This document shows positions 17,733 through 26,513 of a stretch of 64,000 nt of DNA, one piece after another. A model generated the notes under the pieces. It searched no databases, had not been told where the DNA came from, and was given only the letters and a program-made list of their open reading frames with translations. The position numbers and the translations under genes were made by a program. Source of the DNA: Caldilineaceae bacterium (GTDB lineage: Bacteria; Chloroflexota; Anaerolineae; Caldilineales; Caldilineaceae); contig WTGY01000081.1 of NCBI GenBank assembly GCA_011523365.1, positions 25,111-89,110 on the forward strand, read 5' to 3'. Numbering within the stretch: the first letter of the stretch is position 1; each line of letters opens with the position of its first letter.

Positions 17733-18494
17733 GTGTCCCGTCTGCTATATCACCTCGACCGTATGATGCTTGCCGGAACTCCGGCCGTCCGCTGGATAGA
17801 CGGCCTGTTTCTGGTCGTCGGCGTGATGGGCGGTTTTGGATTCGTACCCGGTCGATTCTTCACGACGGGGATATGCCTTGTGCTGTTCGTATCCTTCATC
17901 TGGCTTCGCCGCCACTGGCGCAGCCGGGACTACGTACAGTTTCGCGAATTGGCGACGCCTTCCGTCGCGCCGCAACCATTAGCCCCTAAGGACAGCGTGC
18001 CGATCCACGCCAGCGGCTACTTCACGGTCGAGGAGAAAAGTGAACGATTTACGTGGTTACAGGGGTATTTCCGCACGTTCGCGACCCGGGAACACGCTGT
18101 CATCTGTCTCGTACAGCCGAAACGCTTTCTGCTGGCGGAGTGGCCTGAAAAAGATGTTGGGATGTGGTACGTCTTCTTCTTCCCCAAGTCTGTCCGCAGC
18201 GTCCGCTTTGGCATGGTCAGTTACGGAAGAATGACGCAGACTTGCCTGGCTATCGAACATGAGATTCTCATACCCAAGCGAGGCCGCTTCAGTAGAGAAC
18301 GAACGGTTCAGGAAACTGTCTTACTGGCATCGCCGACAGAAGAGGAAACGCGCCGCATCCTGGCGGACCTACTGCATGACAGGGAAGCTAAGAAGGAAGA
18401 GGTGACGACGCCAAAGCCGCCCAATCCCCAGCCCGACCCGACCCACAACGGACAAGTGAAGATTCCCATGGGAGAAACCCGCCGCCTGGACTGA
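17733..18494 (+). CDS. Membrane-associated protein of unknown function
   Basis: A 253-residue protein I do not recognise. Two hydrophobic segments near the N-terminus (DGLFLVVGVMGGFGFV at about 23-38 and GICLVLFVSFIWL at about 46-58) form a probable helical hairpin. A cytoplasmic part of mixed beta character follows, in which KRFLLAEWPEKDVGMWYVFFF and SVRSVRFGM could form a small beta-barrel such as a PH-like domain. The tail is Pro/Asn-rich and low in complexity. The start is a GTG with no strong ribosome binding site. It lies between ftsH and dCMP deaminase with no functional hint from either. Confidence 0.65.
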   Translation: MSRLLYHLDRMMLAGTPAVRWIDGLFLVVGVMGGFGFVPGRFFTTGICLVLFVSFIWLRRHWRSRDYVQFRELATPSVAPQPLAPKDSVPIHASGYFTVEEKSERFTWLQGYFRTFATREHAVICLVQPKRFLLAEWPEKDVGMWYVFFFPKSVRSVRFGMVSYGRMTQTCLAIEHEILIPKRGRFSRERTVQETVLLASPTEEETRRILADLLHDREAKKEEVTTPKPPNPQPDPTHNGQVKIPMGETRRLD

Positions 18495-18527
18495 TGCAGC
18501 CAAGGGCCAGATAGTTCAACGCTAAGC

Positions 18528-18989
18528 ATGACCTCGTCGCAAGCCAATCGCCCAACGTGGGATGAGTACTTCCTTCATATCGCCTTCACCGTGGCCACAC
18601 GCAGCACATGTGATCGTGCCCATGTAGGCGCTGTAATCGTCCGCGACAGACGCATCCTGACAACGGGCTACAACGGTGCGCCAACCGGTCTGCCCCACTG
18701 TGACGATGTCGGGCACCTGATCATAGACGGCCACTGCCTGCGTCCCCTTCACGCTGAACAGAACGCCATCATCCAGGCAGCGCTCCACGGCGTGGGCACC
18801 GCTGGCAGCATAATCTATGTGACCCACCAGCCTTGCATCACCTGTGCCAAGATGATCATTAATGCGGGTATAGAAAGAGTCGTTTACGTCGGCACTTACC
18901 CGGACGAGAACAGTCGTCTATTTCTGCAAGAGGCGGGCATTTCTCTTGTCCAGATGCCCGCTCCTGAACGTCGGATCCAAGGGTCCTAG
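18528..18989 (+). CDS. Deoxycytidylate (dCMP) deaminase, ComEB family
   Basis: A 153-residue zinc-dependent cytidine deaminase-fold enzyme converting dCMP to dUMP for thymidylate synthesis. The zinc site is complete: H75-A-E77 (PLHAEQNA) and C103-x-x-C106 (QPCITCAKM). The N-terminal WDEYFLHIAFTVATRSTC and the TGYNGAPTGLPHC loop are typical of the dCMP deaminase/ComEB group. No thymidylate synthase gene lies nearby. The downstream 1.1 kb is non-coding. Confidence 0.93.
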   Translation: MTSSQANRPTWDEYFLHIAFTVATRSTCDRAHVGAVIVRDRRILTTGYNGAPTGLPHCDDVGHLIIDGHCLRPLHAEQNAIIQAALHGVGTAGSIIYVTHQPCITCAKMIINAGIERVVYVGTYPDENSRLFLQEAGISLVQMPAPERRIQGS

Positions 18990-19643
18990 TTGCTGATCAA
19001 CCGTATGGCCTGGGAGAAGGATAACCTCTGACTTTGGCATTCGGTAGGACGACAGGGCAAGTTAAACACACACCGCCCGTGAGGTTTCATCTTGCTATTT
19101 GAAGTGGAGTACTGGAATCACGAGTCCTCCTCCAGTACGTTGTTTACGACGTGACGGGCGTGTGCATCCCAGATTTGCGGCGGGAACAGTCTGGCGGTGA
19201 ATCCATGACAGCGGTGGTTGAAATTGTTTACCGGCTGTTGGAGAGAGGCGGGGCAGGTGGCGGGCCCGGCCTGATCGTGGGGTCCTCCAATTGGAGGGGA
19301 AGCGAGGGCAGGCACAAGGCCTGCCCCTACAGAGAGTTGATGGGACTGGCGGGACGTGGTTTGGCGAAACTCTTTCGATTGGGCACCTGTTACAGATATC
19401 GACACTAGATCGACGAGGCATGTTGTTGGCCGGGGGCGTTGCGGGGGCGGAGCCCCCGCACAAGGGAGGGCGCTTGCGCCCGACCGCCCCAAAGAGAGAG
19501 GAGAGAGGGAAGCGGAGCGAAGAGAGGGAACTGCCTTTTCCTCTGACTCAGAGTTGATCGCGGGATAGGTGCGGATTCGTTGCTACCCGAGGTATAGGAA
19601 AGTTCGTCCCTATTTTGGGATGCATCCTGACGGGCTCTGAGAG
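18990..19643. other. Non-coding region upstream of the trp operon
   Basis: It contains an inverted repeat GTACTGGA/TCCAGTAC (19109-19138), the dispersed repeat described separately (19162-19471), and a purine-rich stretch of AGAGAGGAGAGAGGG type at about 19490-19530. Short reading frames exist but none has a plausible start or protein-like sequence. Confidence 0.6.
19162..19471 (+). repeat. Dispersed intergenic repeat, copy 1
   Basis: About 310 bp that recur, diverged, at 63738-63992. Shared blocks in the same order include GTGCATCCCAGATTTG, TTGTTTACCGG, GGAACTGGCGGGACG-like, GGCACCTGTTACAGAT and the 19-base hairpin GCGGGGGCGGAGCCCCCGC followed by ACAAGGGAGGGC. Copy 1 has about 55 bp not found in copy 2, and its own hairpin GGGCAGGC/GCCTGCCC. 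No reading frame is conserved between copies and no terminal inverted repeats are visible, so it looks like a non-autonomous or structural repeat family. Confidence 0.75.
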
Positions 19644-19672
19644 TTGACAGTCTGAAGCTATTGAGATATATT
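19644..19672 (+). promoter_or_regulatory. Strong sigma70-type promoter of the trp operon
   Basis: TTGACA (19644-19649), a perfect -35 box, and TATATT (19667-19672), five of six for -10, are exactly 17 bp apart. Transcription would start near 19679, just before the T-box leader. Confidence 0.75.
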
Positions 19673-19689
19673 CAGTTGCAACAACTGAA
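19671..19689 (+). promoter_or_regulatory. Palindrome at the predicted transcription start
   Basis: TTCAGTTG-CAA-CAACTGAA is a perfect eight-base inverted repeat overlapping the end of the -10 box and the predicted start site. A second small inverted repeat (ACAGT-AATG-ACTGT) follows at once. It may be a repressor operator; alternatively the first transcribed bases form a protective 5' hairpin. Confidence 0.45.
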
Positions 19690-20106
19690 CAGTAATGACT
19701 GTGAACCGGAATAGTAGCGCTCAGAGCGGGCTCCAGAGAGTCCCGGACAGGTGGAAGCGGGACAGCGGCGCAGAGTGTGGATGGACCGGGGAGTCGGACG
19801 GCGAACTGTGGACACGTAAGCGATATTGGGGCCATAGGGCTTGCCAGTGGAGGGAAGTGCCACGCACTAGCCGGATCCGGAGACGCCACCGTTATCAGGG
19901 CGCTGCAGTTCAGACTATTGCGCCGCCAGGCGAGATCGTCTGACTGCGATGAGTGAGACTGGTGCGAGCATCCCTTGCGTTTCATGCAAGGGATTTTTTG
20001 GTTGTCCATTGTTCACCAGTCTAAACAGGGTGGCACCGCGGGCGTCATGACGGACCTCGTCCCTCTTAGCAGCATCTTATGACTGCTACGGGAGACGGGG
20101 TTTTTT
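19690..20106 (+). promoter_or_regulatory. Tryptophan T-box riboswitch leader
   Basis: T-box leaders read tRNA charging: uncharged tRNA stabilises an antiterminator and lets the operon be transcribed. Stem I shows CCGG (19706) pairing with CCGG (19786), an AGTA motif on the 5' side, AGAGAG and GGTG elements of the distal loops (19735-19754), and UGG codons at 19778-19780 and 19782-19784, either of which can be the Trp specifier. Stem III is closed by GACTGGTG (19957) and CACCAGTC (20014). The diagnostic AGGGTGGCACCGCG lies at 20027-20040; its UGGC bulge pairs with a tRNA ending GCCA, as bacterial tRNA-Trp does. CGTCCCT (20058-20064) completes the antiterminator. Confidence 0.95.
20055..20106 (+). 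terminator. Intrinsic terminator of the Trp T-box
   Basis: CCTCGTC (20055-20061) pairs with GACGGGG (20094-20100), with a further AGCAGC/GACTGCT stem inside, and TTTTTT follows. The 5' arm overlaps CGTCCCT of the antiterminator, so the two structures exclude each other. Confidence 0.9.
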
Positions 20107-20151
20107 GTTGGGAAAGAAAACAGTCCAGGATTCGAGGAATAGGAGAGGCAC

Positions 20152-21693
20152 ATGGCAACCTATAGTCCTTCATTGGATGAGATACGGGAGTTCGCGGCAT
20201 CCGGCAATACGATCCCGGTGTTCCGGGAACTGCCAGCCGACCTAGAGACCCCGGTCTCGGTCTACCTGAAATTGCGCAATGGCGGCCCGTCCTTTCTGCT
20301 GGAGTCGGTCGAGAAAGGGGAGCAAGTTGGCCGGTACAGTTTCCTGGGTGTACGTCCGCCGTTGACCCTGTGCGCACAGGGGGACCAGATGGTCATCGGC
20401 GGGGCGGACGGCGCCGAGTTGGAACGCCAAGGAGGCGACCCGTTCGAGGCCGTGCGCAGCCTTCTGGCGGAACGCTGCCCGGTCGAGGTCCCCGGCCTGC
20501 CTCGCTTTTCGGGCGGCGCGGTCGGCTATTTCGGCTACGACACTGTGCGATTCGTCGAACGCCTGCCGACCACGGCAGAGAGGAAGCTGGCGATCCCGGA
20601 CATACTGCTGCTCTTCAGCGATAACCTGGTTGTCTTCGATCATGTGCAGCACAAATTGCTGGTAATCGCCAACATGCAGACGTCCGGGAATGGGCTGGCT
20701 ACAGAGGAACAAATTGAGACGGCCTACGCTGATGCGATTGCTCGCATCGATGCGTTTGTCAGCGACTTGCGCCAACCTCTTACTCCGCCGGAGAATTCGC
20801 CTGTTGAGGGTGATTCCGAGTGGCGCAGCAACTTTGCCAGAGAAGATTACGAAGAGATTGTGCGCCAGGCAAAGGAGTATATCGCTGCCGGCGACATTTT
20901 CCAGGTGGTACCCAGTCAGCGCCTCAGCCGTTCGACTGATGCGGAGCCGTTTGCGATTTATCGCGCTCTTCGCATGTTGAATCCATCGCCCTATATGTAC
21001 TTCCTGGAATTCAACGGAGTAGCCGGCTTGGAAGAGATTTCCGGGACCGCCGAGCCTTTGTGGATTATAGGATCCAGCCCGGAAATGCACGTCAGGCTCG
21101 AAGACGGTCGCGCATTCCTGCACCCAATCGCAGGTACGCGCTGGCGCGGCGAAAACGCTGCCGAGGACGACGCCCTGGCAGAAGGGCTACTGAACGATCC
21201 TAAGGAACGGGCCGAGCACGTGATGTTGGTCGATCTGGGACGCAACGACCTTGGGCGAGTTTGTGAGTATGGCACTGTGAGAGTACCAGAAATGATGGTT
21301 ATTGAACGCTACAGCCATGTTATGCACATTGTCAGCGACGTCCAGGGGGAACTGGCGCCTGGTCACGACGCCATAAGCCTTCTTAAGGCAACCTTTCCGG
21401 CAGGCACGGTCAGCGGGGCTCCGAAAGTCAGAGCGATGGAGATCATCGAGGAATTGGAGGGGCTGCGACGCGGTCTTTATGCCGGCGCGGTCGGTTACAT
21501 CGACTACGACGGCACGATGGACACCTGCATCGCCATTCGCACGATTGTGATGCAGGGCAAGACATGCTACCTGCAAGCGGGCGGCGGCGTTGTCGCCGAC
21601 AGCGATCCCACCTATGAGTGGGAAGAGACGCTAAACAAGGCCAAGGCACTCTCCGCTGCGGTTCAGCGGGCCGAAGAGGGTCTTGACGACTGA
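20152..21693 (+). CDS. trpE: Anthranilate synthase component I
   Basis: A 513-residue chorismate-using enzyme that with TrpG makes anthranilate, the first Trp-specific step. The N-terminal domain carries the LLES tryptophan-binding motif ([17 protein letters not shown], about 46-62), so feedback inhibition by Trp is expected. The chorismate-binding domain has [58 protein letters not shown] and [10 protein letters not shown]. The start follows AGGAGAGGCAC. It is the first gene after the T-box and is followed 55 bp later by trpS. A TrpE rather than PabB identity is supported by the trp context. Confidence 0.97.
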   Translation: MATYSPSLDEIREFAASGNTIPVFRELPADLETPVSVYLKLRNGGPSFLLESVEKGEQVGRYSFLGVRPPLTLCAQGDQMVIGGADGAELERQGGDPFEAVRSLLAERCPVEVPGLPRFSGGAVGYFGYDTVRFVERLPTTAERKLAIPDILLLFSDNLVVFDHVQHKLLVIANMQTSGNGLATEEQIETAYADAIARIDAFVSDLRQPLTPPENSPVEGDSEWRSNFAREDYEEIVRQAKEYIAAGDIFQVVPSQRLSRSTDAEPFAIYRALRMLNPSPYMYFLEFNGVAGLEEISGTAEPLWIIGSSPEMHVRLEDGRAFLHPIAGTRWRGENAAEDDALAEGLLNDPKERAEHVMLVDLGRNDLGRVCEYGTVRVPEMMVIERYSHVMHIVSDVQGELAPGHDAISLLKATFPAGTVSGAPKVRAMEIIEELEGLRRGLYAGAVGYIDYDGTMDTCIAIRTIVMQGKTCYLQAGGGVVADSDPTYEWEETLNKAKALSAAVQRAEEGLDD

Positions 21694-21748
21694 GACAGCG
21701 CAAAATCCGAATACCTTTAGACTTTTCTTGTATAGCAGGGAGGGGAAA

Positions 21749-22804
21749 GTGACACAAAAGAAGCGGATTCTTACCGGCGACCGTCCAACGGGGAAACTAC
21801 ACGTGGGACACTATGTAGGCAGCTTACAGCACCGGCTGGCTTTCCAGGAGGAGTACGAATGCTTCTTCATCATAGCCGACCTCCACATGCTGACTACAAA
21901 GCCATCGAAAGAGGACATTGCGCAGATCGGAGAAAACGCTCGCGAGATCGTTCTCGATCACCTAGCAATTGGAATCGACCCGTCCAAGACATCGTTCTAT
22001 CTGCAGTCAGCCGTGCATGAAATCTACGAGATGCACCTGATTCTCAGTGGCATGGTAACGGTAGAGCGCTTGCAACAGCTGCCCACAATCAAGGATATGG
22101 CCGCGGCAGCCGAAATGGAGCAGATGCCCTATAACTTGCTCGGCTACCCCGTGCTGCAGGCGGCAGACATTCTGATGCCGCGCGCGCACATGGTGCCGGT
22201 AGGCAAGGATAACGAGTCCCACATTGAGATCAGCCGGCAGATTGCGCGGCGTTTTAACAACGCCTACTCCGAAGTCTTTCCTTTGCCGGACGCATATATC
22301 GTCGGCGGCACGCTCGTAGGCACGGACGGACAGGCCAAGATGAGCAAAAGCCTGGGCAACGCAATCCTGCTCAGCGACGACTCGGCCACGGTCAGGAAGG
22401 GGGTGATGAGCATGTATACGGACCCCAATCGTATTCGCGCCGACATTCCCGGCACCGTCGAAGGCAACCCGGTCTTCAGCTATCATGACACGTTCAATCC
22501 CAATAAGGAGGAGGTGGAAGATCTGAAAAGCCGGTACCGGGAGGGCGCCGTCGGCGATGTGGAGGTGAAGACGAAACTGTTCAACGCCCTCGAGAATTTC
22601 CTCGAACCGATTCGCGAGCGGCGAGCTTACTACGCCGATCAGACCGGCTATACCGACCAGTTGATCTACGAAGGCACGCAGCGGGCCCAGGAAGAGGCCC
22701 GACAGACGCTTATGGAAATGAAGAAGGCGATGGGATTGACGGGAGTGTGGAATCGGATCCGCCGTTCGAATGAGCGCCGCCAGAAGAGACTTGCAAGAGC
22801 ATAG
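21749..22804 (+). CDS. trpS: Tryptophanyl-tRNA synthetase
   Basis: A class I synthetase (351 residues) that charges tRNA-Trp. The HIGH-type signature is [13 protein letters not shown] and the KMSKS signature is AKMSKSLGN. The opening [20 protein letters not shown] resembles the TrpRS subgroup of Firmicutes such as streptococci. The GTG at 21749 is chosen because GGGAGGGG lies just upstream; a longer frame would overlap trpE without a ribosome binding site. Placing the synthetase inside the T-box operon makes sense because both its substrate level and its product are sensed by the same leader: shortage of charged tRNA-Trp induces both Trp synthesis and charging. Confidence 0.96.
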   Translation: MTQKKRILTGDRPTGKLHVGHYVGSLQHRLAFQEEYECFFIIADLHMLTTKPSKEDIAQIGENAREIVLDHLAIGIDPSKTSFYLQSAVHEIYEMHLILSGMVTVERLQQLPTIKDMAAAAEMEQMPYNLLGYPVLQAADILMPRAHMVPVGKDNESHIEISRQIARRFNNAYSEVFPLPDAYIVGGTLVGTDGQAKMSKSLGNAILLSDDSATVRKGVMSMYTDPNRIRADIPGTVEGNPVFSYHDTFNPNKEEVEDLKSRYREGAVGDVEVKTKLFNALENFLEPIRERRAYYADQTGYTDQLIYEGTQRAQEEARQTLMEMKKAMGLTGVWNRIRRSNERRQKRLARA

Positions 22805-22832
22805 GGCACTGGTCAGAAAAAGGAGCGGGGCA

Positions 22833-23429
22833 ATGATCGCCGTCATCGACAATTACGATAGCTTCACGTACAATCTGGTTCAGTTTCTGGGCGAAATCGT
22901 CATTGAGACACCTTTGCCCGGAGGGGAGGAGGCCAACCGCATACAGGTATGGCGTAACGATGCCATTGATATCGAGGAGCTGATCGAGAAACGGCCGAAC
23001 CACATCATAATCAGCCCCGGCCCGGGCACGCCGCAGCAGGACAGCGGCGTCAGCAACGATGTCATCCGTCACCTGGGCGACCGTACACCTATCCTGGGCG
23101 TCTGTCTGGGGCAGCAGTGCATCGGTCATGTTCACGGCGGCAATGTTGAACGGGCACCACGGCTAATGCACGGCAAGGTCAGCCCGATTCACCACAGGAG
23201 TACGACTCTCTTTCAGGGGATTCCAAGCCCTTTTACTGCTACACGATACCATAGCCTGATTGTGGAAGAGCCTCTGCCGTCCGATTTGATCGCCACTGCC
23301 CACACGGTCGAGGGCGAGTTGATGGGCGTGCAGCACAAGTCCAAGCCCATCTTCGGCGTGCAGTTCCATCCGGAGAGTATTCTGACAGAGTACGGGCACG
23401 ATCTTTTGCGAAACTTCCTTGATGTATGA
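22833..23429 (+). CDS. trpG: Anthranilate synthase component II (glutamine amidotransferase)
   Basis: A 198-residue class I glutamine amidotransferase that supplies ammonia to TrpE; such subunits often also serve PabB. The catalytic triad is C91 in GVCLGQQCIG with H179 and E181 in FHPESILTE. The oxyanion motif SPGPGTPQQD is present, and the N-terminal MIAVIDNYDSFTYNLVQFL is the family opening. The start follows AAAAGGAGC. Its stop overlaps the ATG of the following kinase-like gene (ATGA), so translation of the two is probably coupled. Confidence 0.96.
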   Translation: MIAVIDNYDSFTYNLVQFLGEIVIETPLPGGEEANRIQVWRNDAIDIEELIEKRPNHIIISPGPGTPQQDSGVSNDVIRHLGDRTPILGVCLGQQCIGHVHGGNVERAPRLMHGKVSPIHHRSTTLFQGIPSPFTATRYHSLIVEEPLPSDLIATAHTVEGELMGVQHKSKPIFGVQFHPESILTEYGHDLLRNFLDV

Positions 23430-24505
23430 CCTGCGAAGCTGGCATGGGTGCATGGACACAGGCCGTTCTCAACTATCTTACCGGCTCAGCTACCAGCCGC
23501 TTTCGCGATCAGGAAGTGGCCATCGCGGACCACTGGCAGGGAAGAGACAATCTGCTCTGGCGGGTCAGAGGCGGCGATGGCACCGAAGCCGTGGTAAAGA
23601 TGTTTACCGATGCCGGTCAGGCTCGTAGCCGTCGGCAGTTCAGCGGGCAGGCACAGTTTGCACCCGCCGGTCTGGCGCCGGAGCCGCTCTGGTATGATCG
23701 CTATCCGCACGGACTACCGCGCCAGATTCTGGTCTACCGGTGGATGGACGGTGGAGTTCTGAAGCTTGCAGAACGCTTCCATCGTATGGCCCACGCCGAT
23801 GCAGTGGCCCGGGTGCATCGTGCTGACAGGGACGAGGTGCAACGATTCAGCCCGCACCCATTCAATCTGCTCACTTTCTGGCAGATTTGGCAGGCGGGGG
23901 AAAGCCCGCTGCGTGAGTGGGTCTCAGCTGCTGACGCTCCACTTTTGGCCGACCAGCTCTCTATGCTTTGGTCGGCCGCGCACCTGCTGATGGCCGGGGC
24001 GCTGCCGCTGTTGGGCGAAACGCCGCCTTCACCAATTCACGGTGACTTGACGGCAGAAAATGCCCTGTTCCACAGAGGGCAGGTTCTGTTGGTGGACTGG
24101 GAGTTTTTCGGGCTGGGCGACCCGGCCCAGGAGATCGCCCGCTTTCTGTTTTACGGGGGAGAGGACTGGTCTGATGAGGCCCAATACGAGTGGCTGGAAT
24201 GCTACCGGGCCGGCAATTCCGAACACGGTTTGCCGGATCGAGTCGATCTGTATTTGCGGCTGTTCAACTTTCAGGCAGTAACCTTCTTGCTGGGAGGGAT
24301 TCGACAAGGGGCCGTTCCTCCACCCGCCGTCACAGGTTCAGAAGCAGAGGGAACTGAGATTCATTCTTTTCTCAACAGCGCCTTGACCACTGCTTTGCGC
24401 CGCTCGCTTGCCATATGGGAATTATCTCCGCTAGGAAAGGGAGATTTTCAACAGCTAGCAGACGAGATCAGTTGCTTGTCAAACATTGAGTTGCGGGAAA
24501 GTTAG
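23426..24505 (+). CDS. Aminoglycoside phosphotransferase/choline kinase-fold protein in the trp operon
   Basis: A 359-residue small-molecule kinase-like protein of the APH superfamily. Recognisable elements are a candidate ATP lysine (AVVKMF, K58), the catalytic loop HGDLTAENALF with D207 and N212, and the metal-binding LVDWEFFGLGDP with D224, in the right order and spacing, so it is likely active. It starts inside the stop of trpG and lies 57 bp before trpD, which makes it a genuine operon member. The N-terminal lobe is short and divergent. Known relatives phosphorylate aminoglycosides, choline, homoserine, fructosamines or macrolides; none explains a place in Trp synthesis. The substrate is unknown. 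Confidence 0.82.
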   Translation: MTCEAGMGAWTQAVLNYLTGSATSRFRDQEVAIADHWQGRDNLLWRVRGGDGTEAVVKMFTDAGQARSRRQFSGQAQFAPAGLAPEPLWYDRYPHGLPRQILVYRWMDGGVLKLAERFHRMAHADAVARVHRADRDEVQRFSPHPFNLLTFWQIWQAGESPLREWVSAADAPLLADQLSMLWSAAHLLMAGALPLLGETPPSPIHGDLTAENALFHRGQVLLVDWEFFGLGDPAQEIARFLFYGGEDWSDEAQYEWLECYRAGNSEHGLPDRVDLYLRLFNFQAVTFLLGGIRQGAVPPPAVTGSEAEGTEIHSFLNSALTTALRRSLAIWELSPLGKGDFQQLADEISCLSNIELRES

Positions 24506-24562
24506 CTGTCGACATTTGCCGCAGATGCATTGATACAGTTCGAAGGGACAGGAGAAACAGCT

Positions 24563-25612
24563 ATGGCGTCACCCATACATGAAGCACTGGAATCGATTCT
24601 TGCCGGTCAGGAACTTGACGTCGACGCGGCCGACGCGGCGATGACACAGATCATGAGCGGCCAGGCGACCGACGCCCAGATCGGCGCGTTCCTGGCGGGG
24701 CTGCGCATGAAAGGGGAAAGTATCGCCGAAATCACCGGTTGCGCCCGGGCGATGAAGCGCATCGCAGTGCCGGTGCGGCCTGCTCTCAACGGGCAGCGCC
24801 TCCTTGACACCTGCGGTACGGGCGGTGATCAAACCGGCACATTCAACATCAGTACCACCGTTGCCTTCGTCGTCGCCGGGTCAGGCGAGAAGGTGGCAAA
24901 GCACGGCAATAGGTCCGCCAGTAGTCAATGCGGCAGCGCTGATGTGCTTGAGGAGTTAGGGGTCAAATTGGACTTGGGGCCTGAGCAGGTCGCCGAGTGC
25001 ATCGAGGACGTTGGCATCGGCTTTCTGTTTGCACCGCTGTACCACCCCGCCATGAAGTACGCCATTGGCCCGCGCAGGGAGCTGGCGACGCGCACTATTT
25101 TCAACATTCTTGGTCCTCTGACGAACCCAGCCAATGCCACCCATCAGGTGATCGGCGTACCCAGCATCGATTTGACACATCAGATGGCGGAGGTGCTGGG
25201 GCAGATGGGAAGCACTGCCGCTTTTGTCGTCCACGGAACCACCAGAGACGGGGGAGGCGTGGACGAGCTCACCACCACCGGAGTCAATCGAGTCAGCCAT
25301 CTTCGGAACGGCGAAGTCTGGGAAAGTGAGTTGTCGGCGACCGATCTTGGTCTTGCACCCGCATCGCTCGACGACCTGGCTGGGGGTGACGCAGGCACGA
25401 ACGCCGCTATATCCCGGGGAATCCTCAGTGGTGAACTGCGCGGCCCCAAGCGGGATGTGGTACTATTGAACGCGGCGGCGGCCTTGGCAACCGAGAATGG
25501 TGACTGGAGGGCAGGGCTGACCGTGGCAGGAGAATCGATCGACAGTGGCGCAGCGCAGGACTCGCTGACCAGATTTATCGAAAAGACGCAGAGCTTCAGC
25601 GGAAACAGATAG
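24563..25612 (+). CDS. trpD: Anthranilate phosphoribosyltransferase
   Basis: A 349-residue enzyme joining anthranilate to PRPP, second step of the Trp branch. The PRPP site is CGTGGDQTGTFNIST; KHGNRSASSQCGSADVLEELG gives the conserved KHGNR segment, and the double glycine and FLFAPLYHPAMK segments follow. The start follows ACAGGAGAAACAGCT. Length and motifs are normal. It is separated from trpC by 4 bp. Confidence 0.97.
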   Translation: MASPIHEALESILAGQELDVDAADAAMTQIMSGQATDAQIGAFLAGLRMKGESIAEITGCARAMKRIAVPVRPALNGQRLLDTCGTGGDQTGTFNISTTVAFVVAGSGEKVAKHGNRSASSQCGSADVLEELGVKLDLGPEQVAECIEDVGIGFLFAPLYHPAMKYAIGPRRELATRTIFNILGPLTNPANATHQVIGVPSIDLTHQMAEVLGQMGSTAAFVVHGTTRDGGGVDELTTTGVNRVSHLRNGEVWESELSATDLGLAPASLDDLAGGDAGTNAAISRGILSGELRGPKRDVVLLNAAAALATENGDWRAGLTVAGESIDSGAAQDSLTRFIEKTQSFSGNR

Positions 25613-25616
25613 TAAA

Positions 25617-26465
25617 ATGGCCAGGTTTTCTCAGTTGGAAATCAGCAAACACAAGGGCCAAGTCCTTGACAGGATCATGGCCTGGAAGCGCCAGGAGGTG
25701 GCACGTCAAATGGAGGATGTGCCTCTGGCCGAACTCAAGGCCCTTGTGTCGTTGGCCGAGCCGCCTCTGGATTTCGCAGCCGCACTTACAGCCGAGCGTG
25801 GGGCAAGTCTCATCGCCGAAGTGAAGCGTGCGAGCCCCTCCAAGGGGTTGATCGCCCAGGACTGGTCACCGACTGCCATTGCTGAGACCTATGCTGCCAG
25901 CGGCGCGGCCGCGATATCCTGCCTGACCGATGCGCGTTTTTTCCAGGGGAAACTGGCATACCTGGCGGAAATCGTCGAGCACCTACGCGCCAGTGAACTG
26001 CCCACGCCGCTGCTGCGCAAGGAGTTTATCTATCATCCATATCAGGTGTACGAAGCTCGCGCGGCCGGTGCCGATGCGCTGCTGCTTATCGTTGGTGTGT
26101 TAGGAGACGCCGACCTGCGGGAGTTGATCGACTTGACGAACAGACTGGGGATGGCCGCGCTGGTGGAAGTCCATGACGAGGAGGAGGTAGCGCGCGCGTT
26201 GGCGGCGGAGGCCCGGATCATCGGCGTAAATAACCGTAACCTGAAGACGTTCGACGTGGATATCGAAACCACAGCCCGGTTGCGGGAACTGATTCCTGCC
26301 GATGTTATCCTGGTCGGCGAGAGTGGAATCCGCGATGCGGCCGATGTAATGCGCATGGCCGAGATGGGCTGCGATGCTATTCTCGTGGGCGAGAGCTTCT
26401 GCAAATTGCCTCAGGCAAAGCGGGACGCGCTTGTGCGCGAATTTGTACTCGCGGGCCGTCAGTGA
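25617..26465 (+). CDS. trpC: Indole-3-glycerol phosphate synthase
   Basis: A 282-residue TIM-barrel enzyme that closes the indole ring. Conserved strands are AEVKRASPSKG (catalytic lysine), LRKEFIYHPYQVYEARAAGADALLLI, GVNNRNLKTFDVD and GESGI with the phosphate-binding end ILVGESF. The N-terminus (about 18 residues before LDRIMAWKRQEV) is longer than usual, and a later start is possible. It lies 4 bp after trpD. The family assignment is secure. Confidence 0.96.
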   Translation: MARFSQLEISKHKGQVLDRIMAWKRQEVARQMEDVPLAELKALVSLAEPPLDFAAALTAERGASLIAEVKRASPSKGLIAQDWSPTAIAETYAASGAAAISCLTDARFFQGKLAYLAEIVEHLRASELPTPLLRKEFIYHPYQVYEARAAGADALLLIVGVLGDADLRELIDLTNRLGMAALVEVHDEEEVARALAAEARIIGVNNRNLKTFDVDIETTARLRELIPADVILVGESGIRDAADVMRMAEMGCDAILVGESFCKLPQAKRDALVREFVLAGRQ

Positions 26466-26513
26466 TTCAGGAATCCTTGAGAACTGGCATCCCTTGCCCG
26501 GATCGCATCCCCC

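Noticed and set aside
19151..19568. Several 70-120-residue frames over the intergenic repeat
   Set aside because: None is conserved in frame between the two copies of the repeat, and both strands show equally long frames, as expected for GC-rich non-coding DNA.
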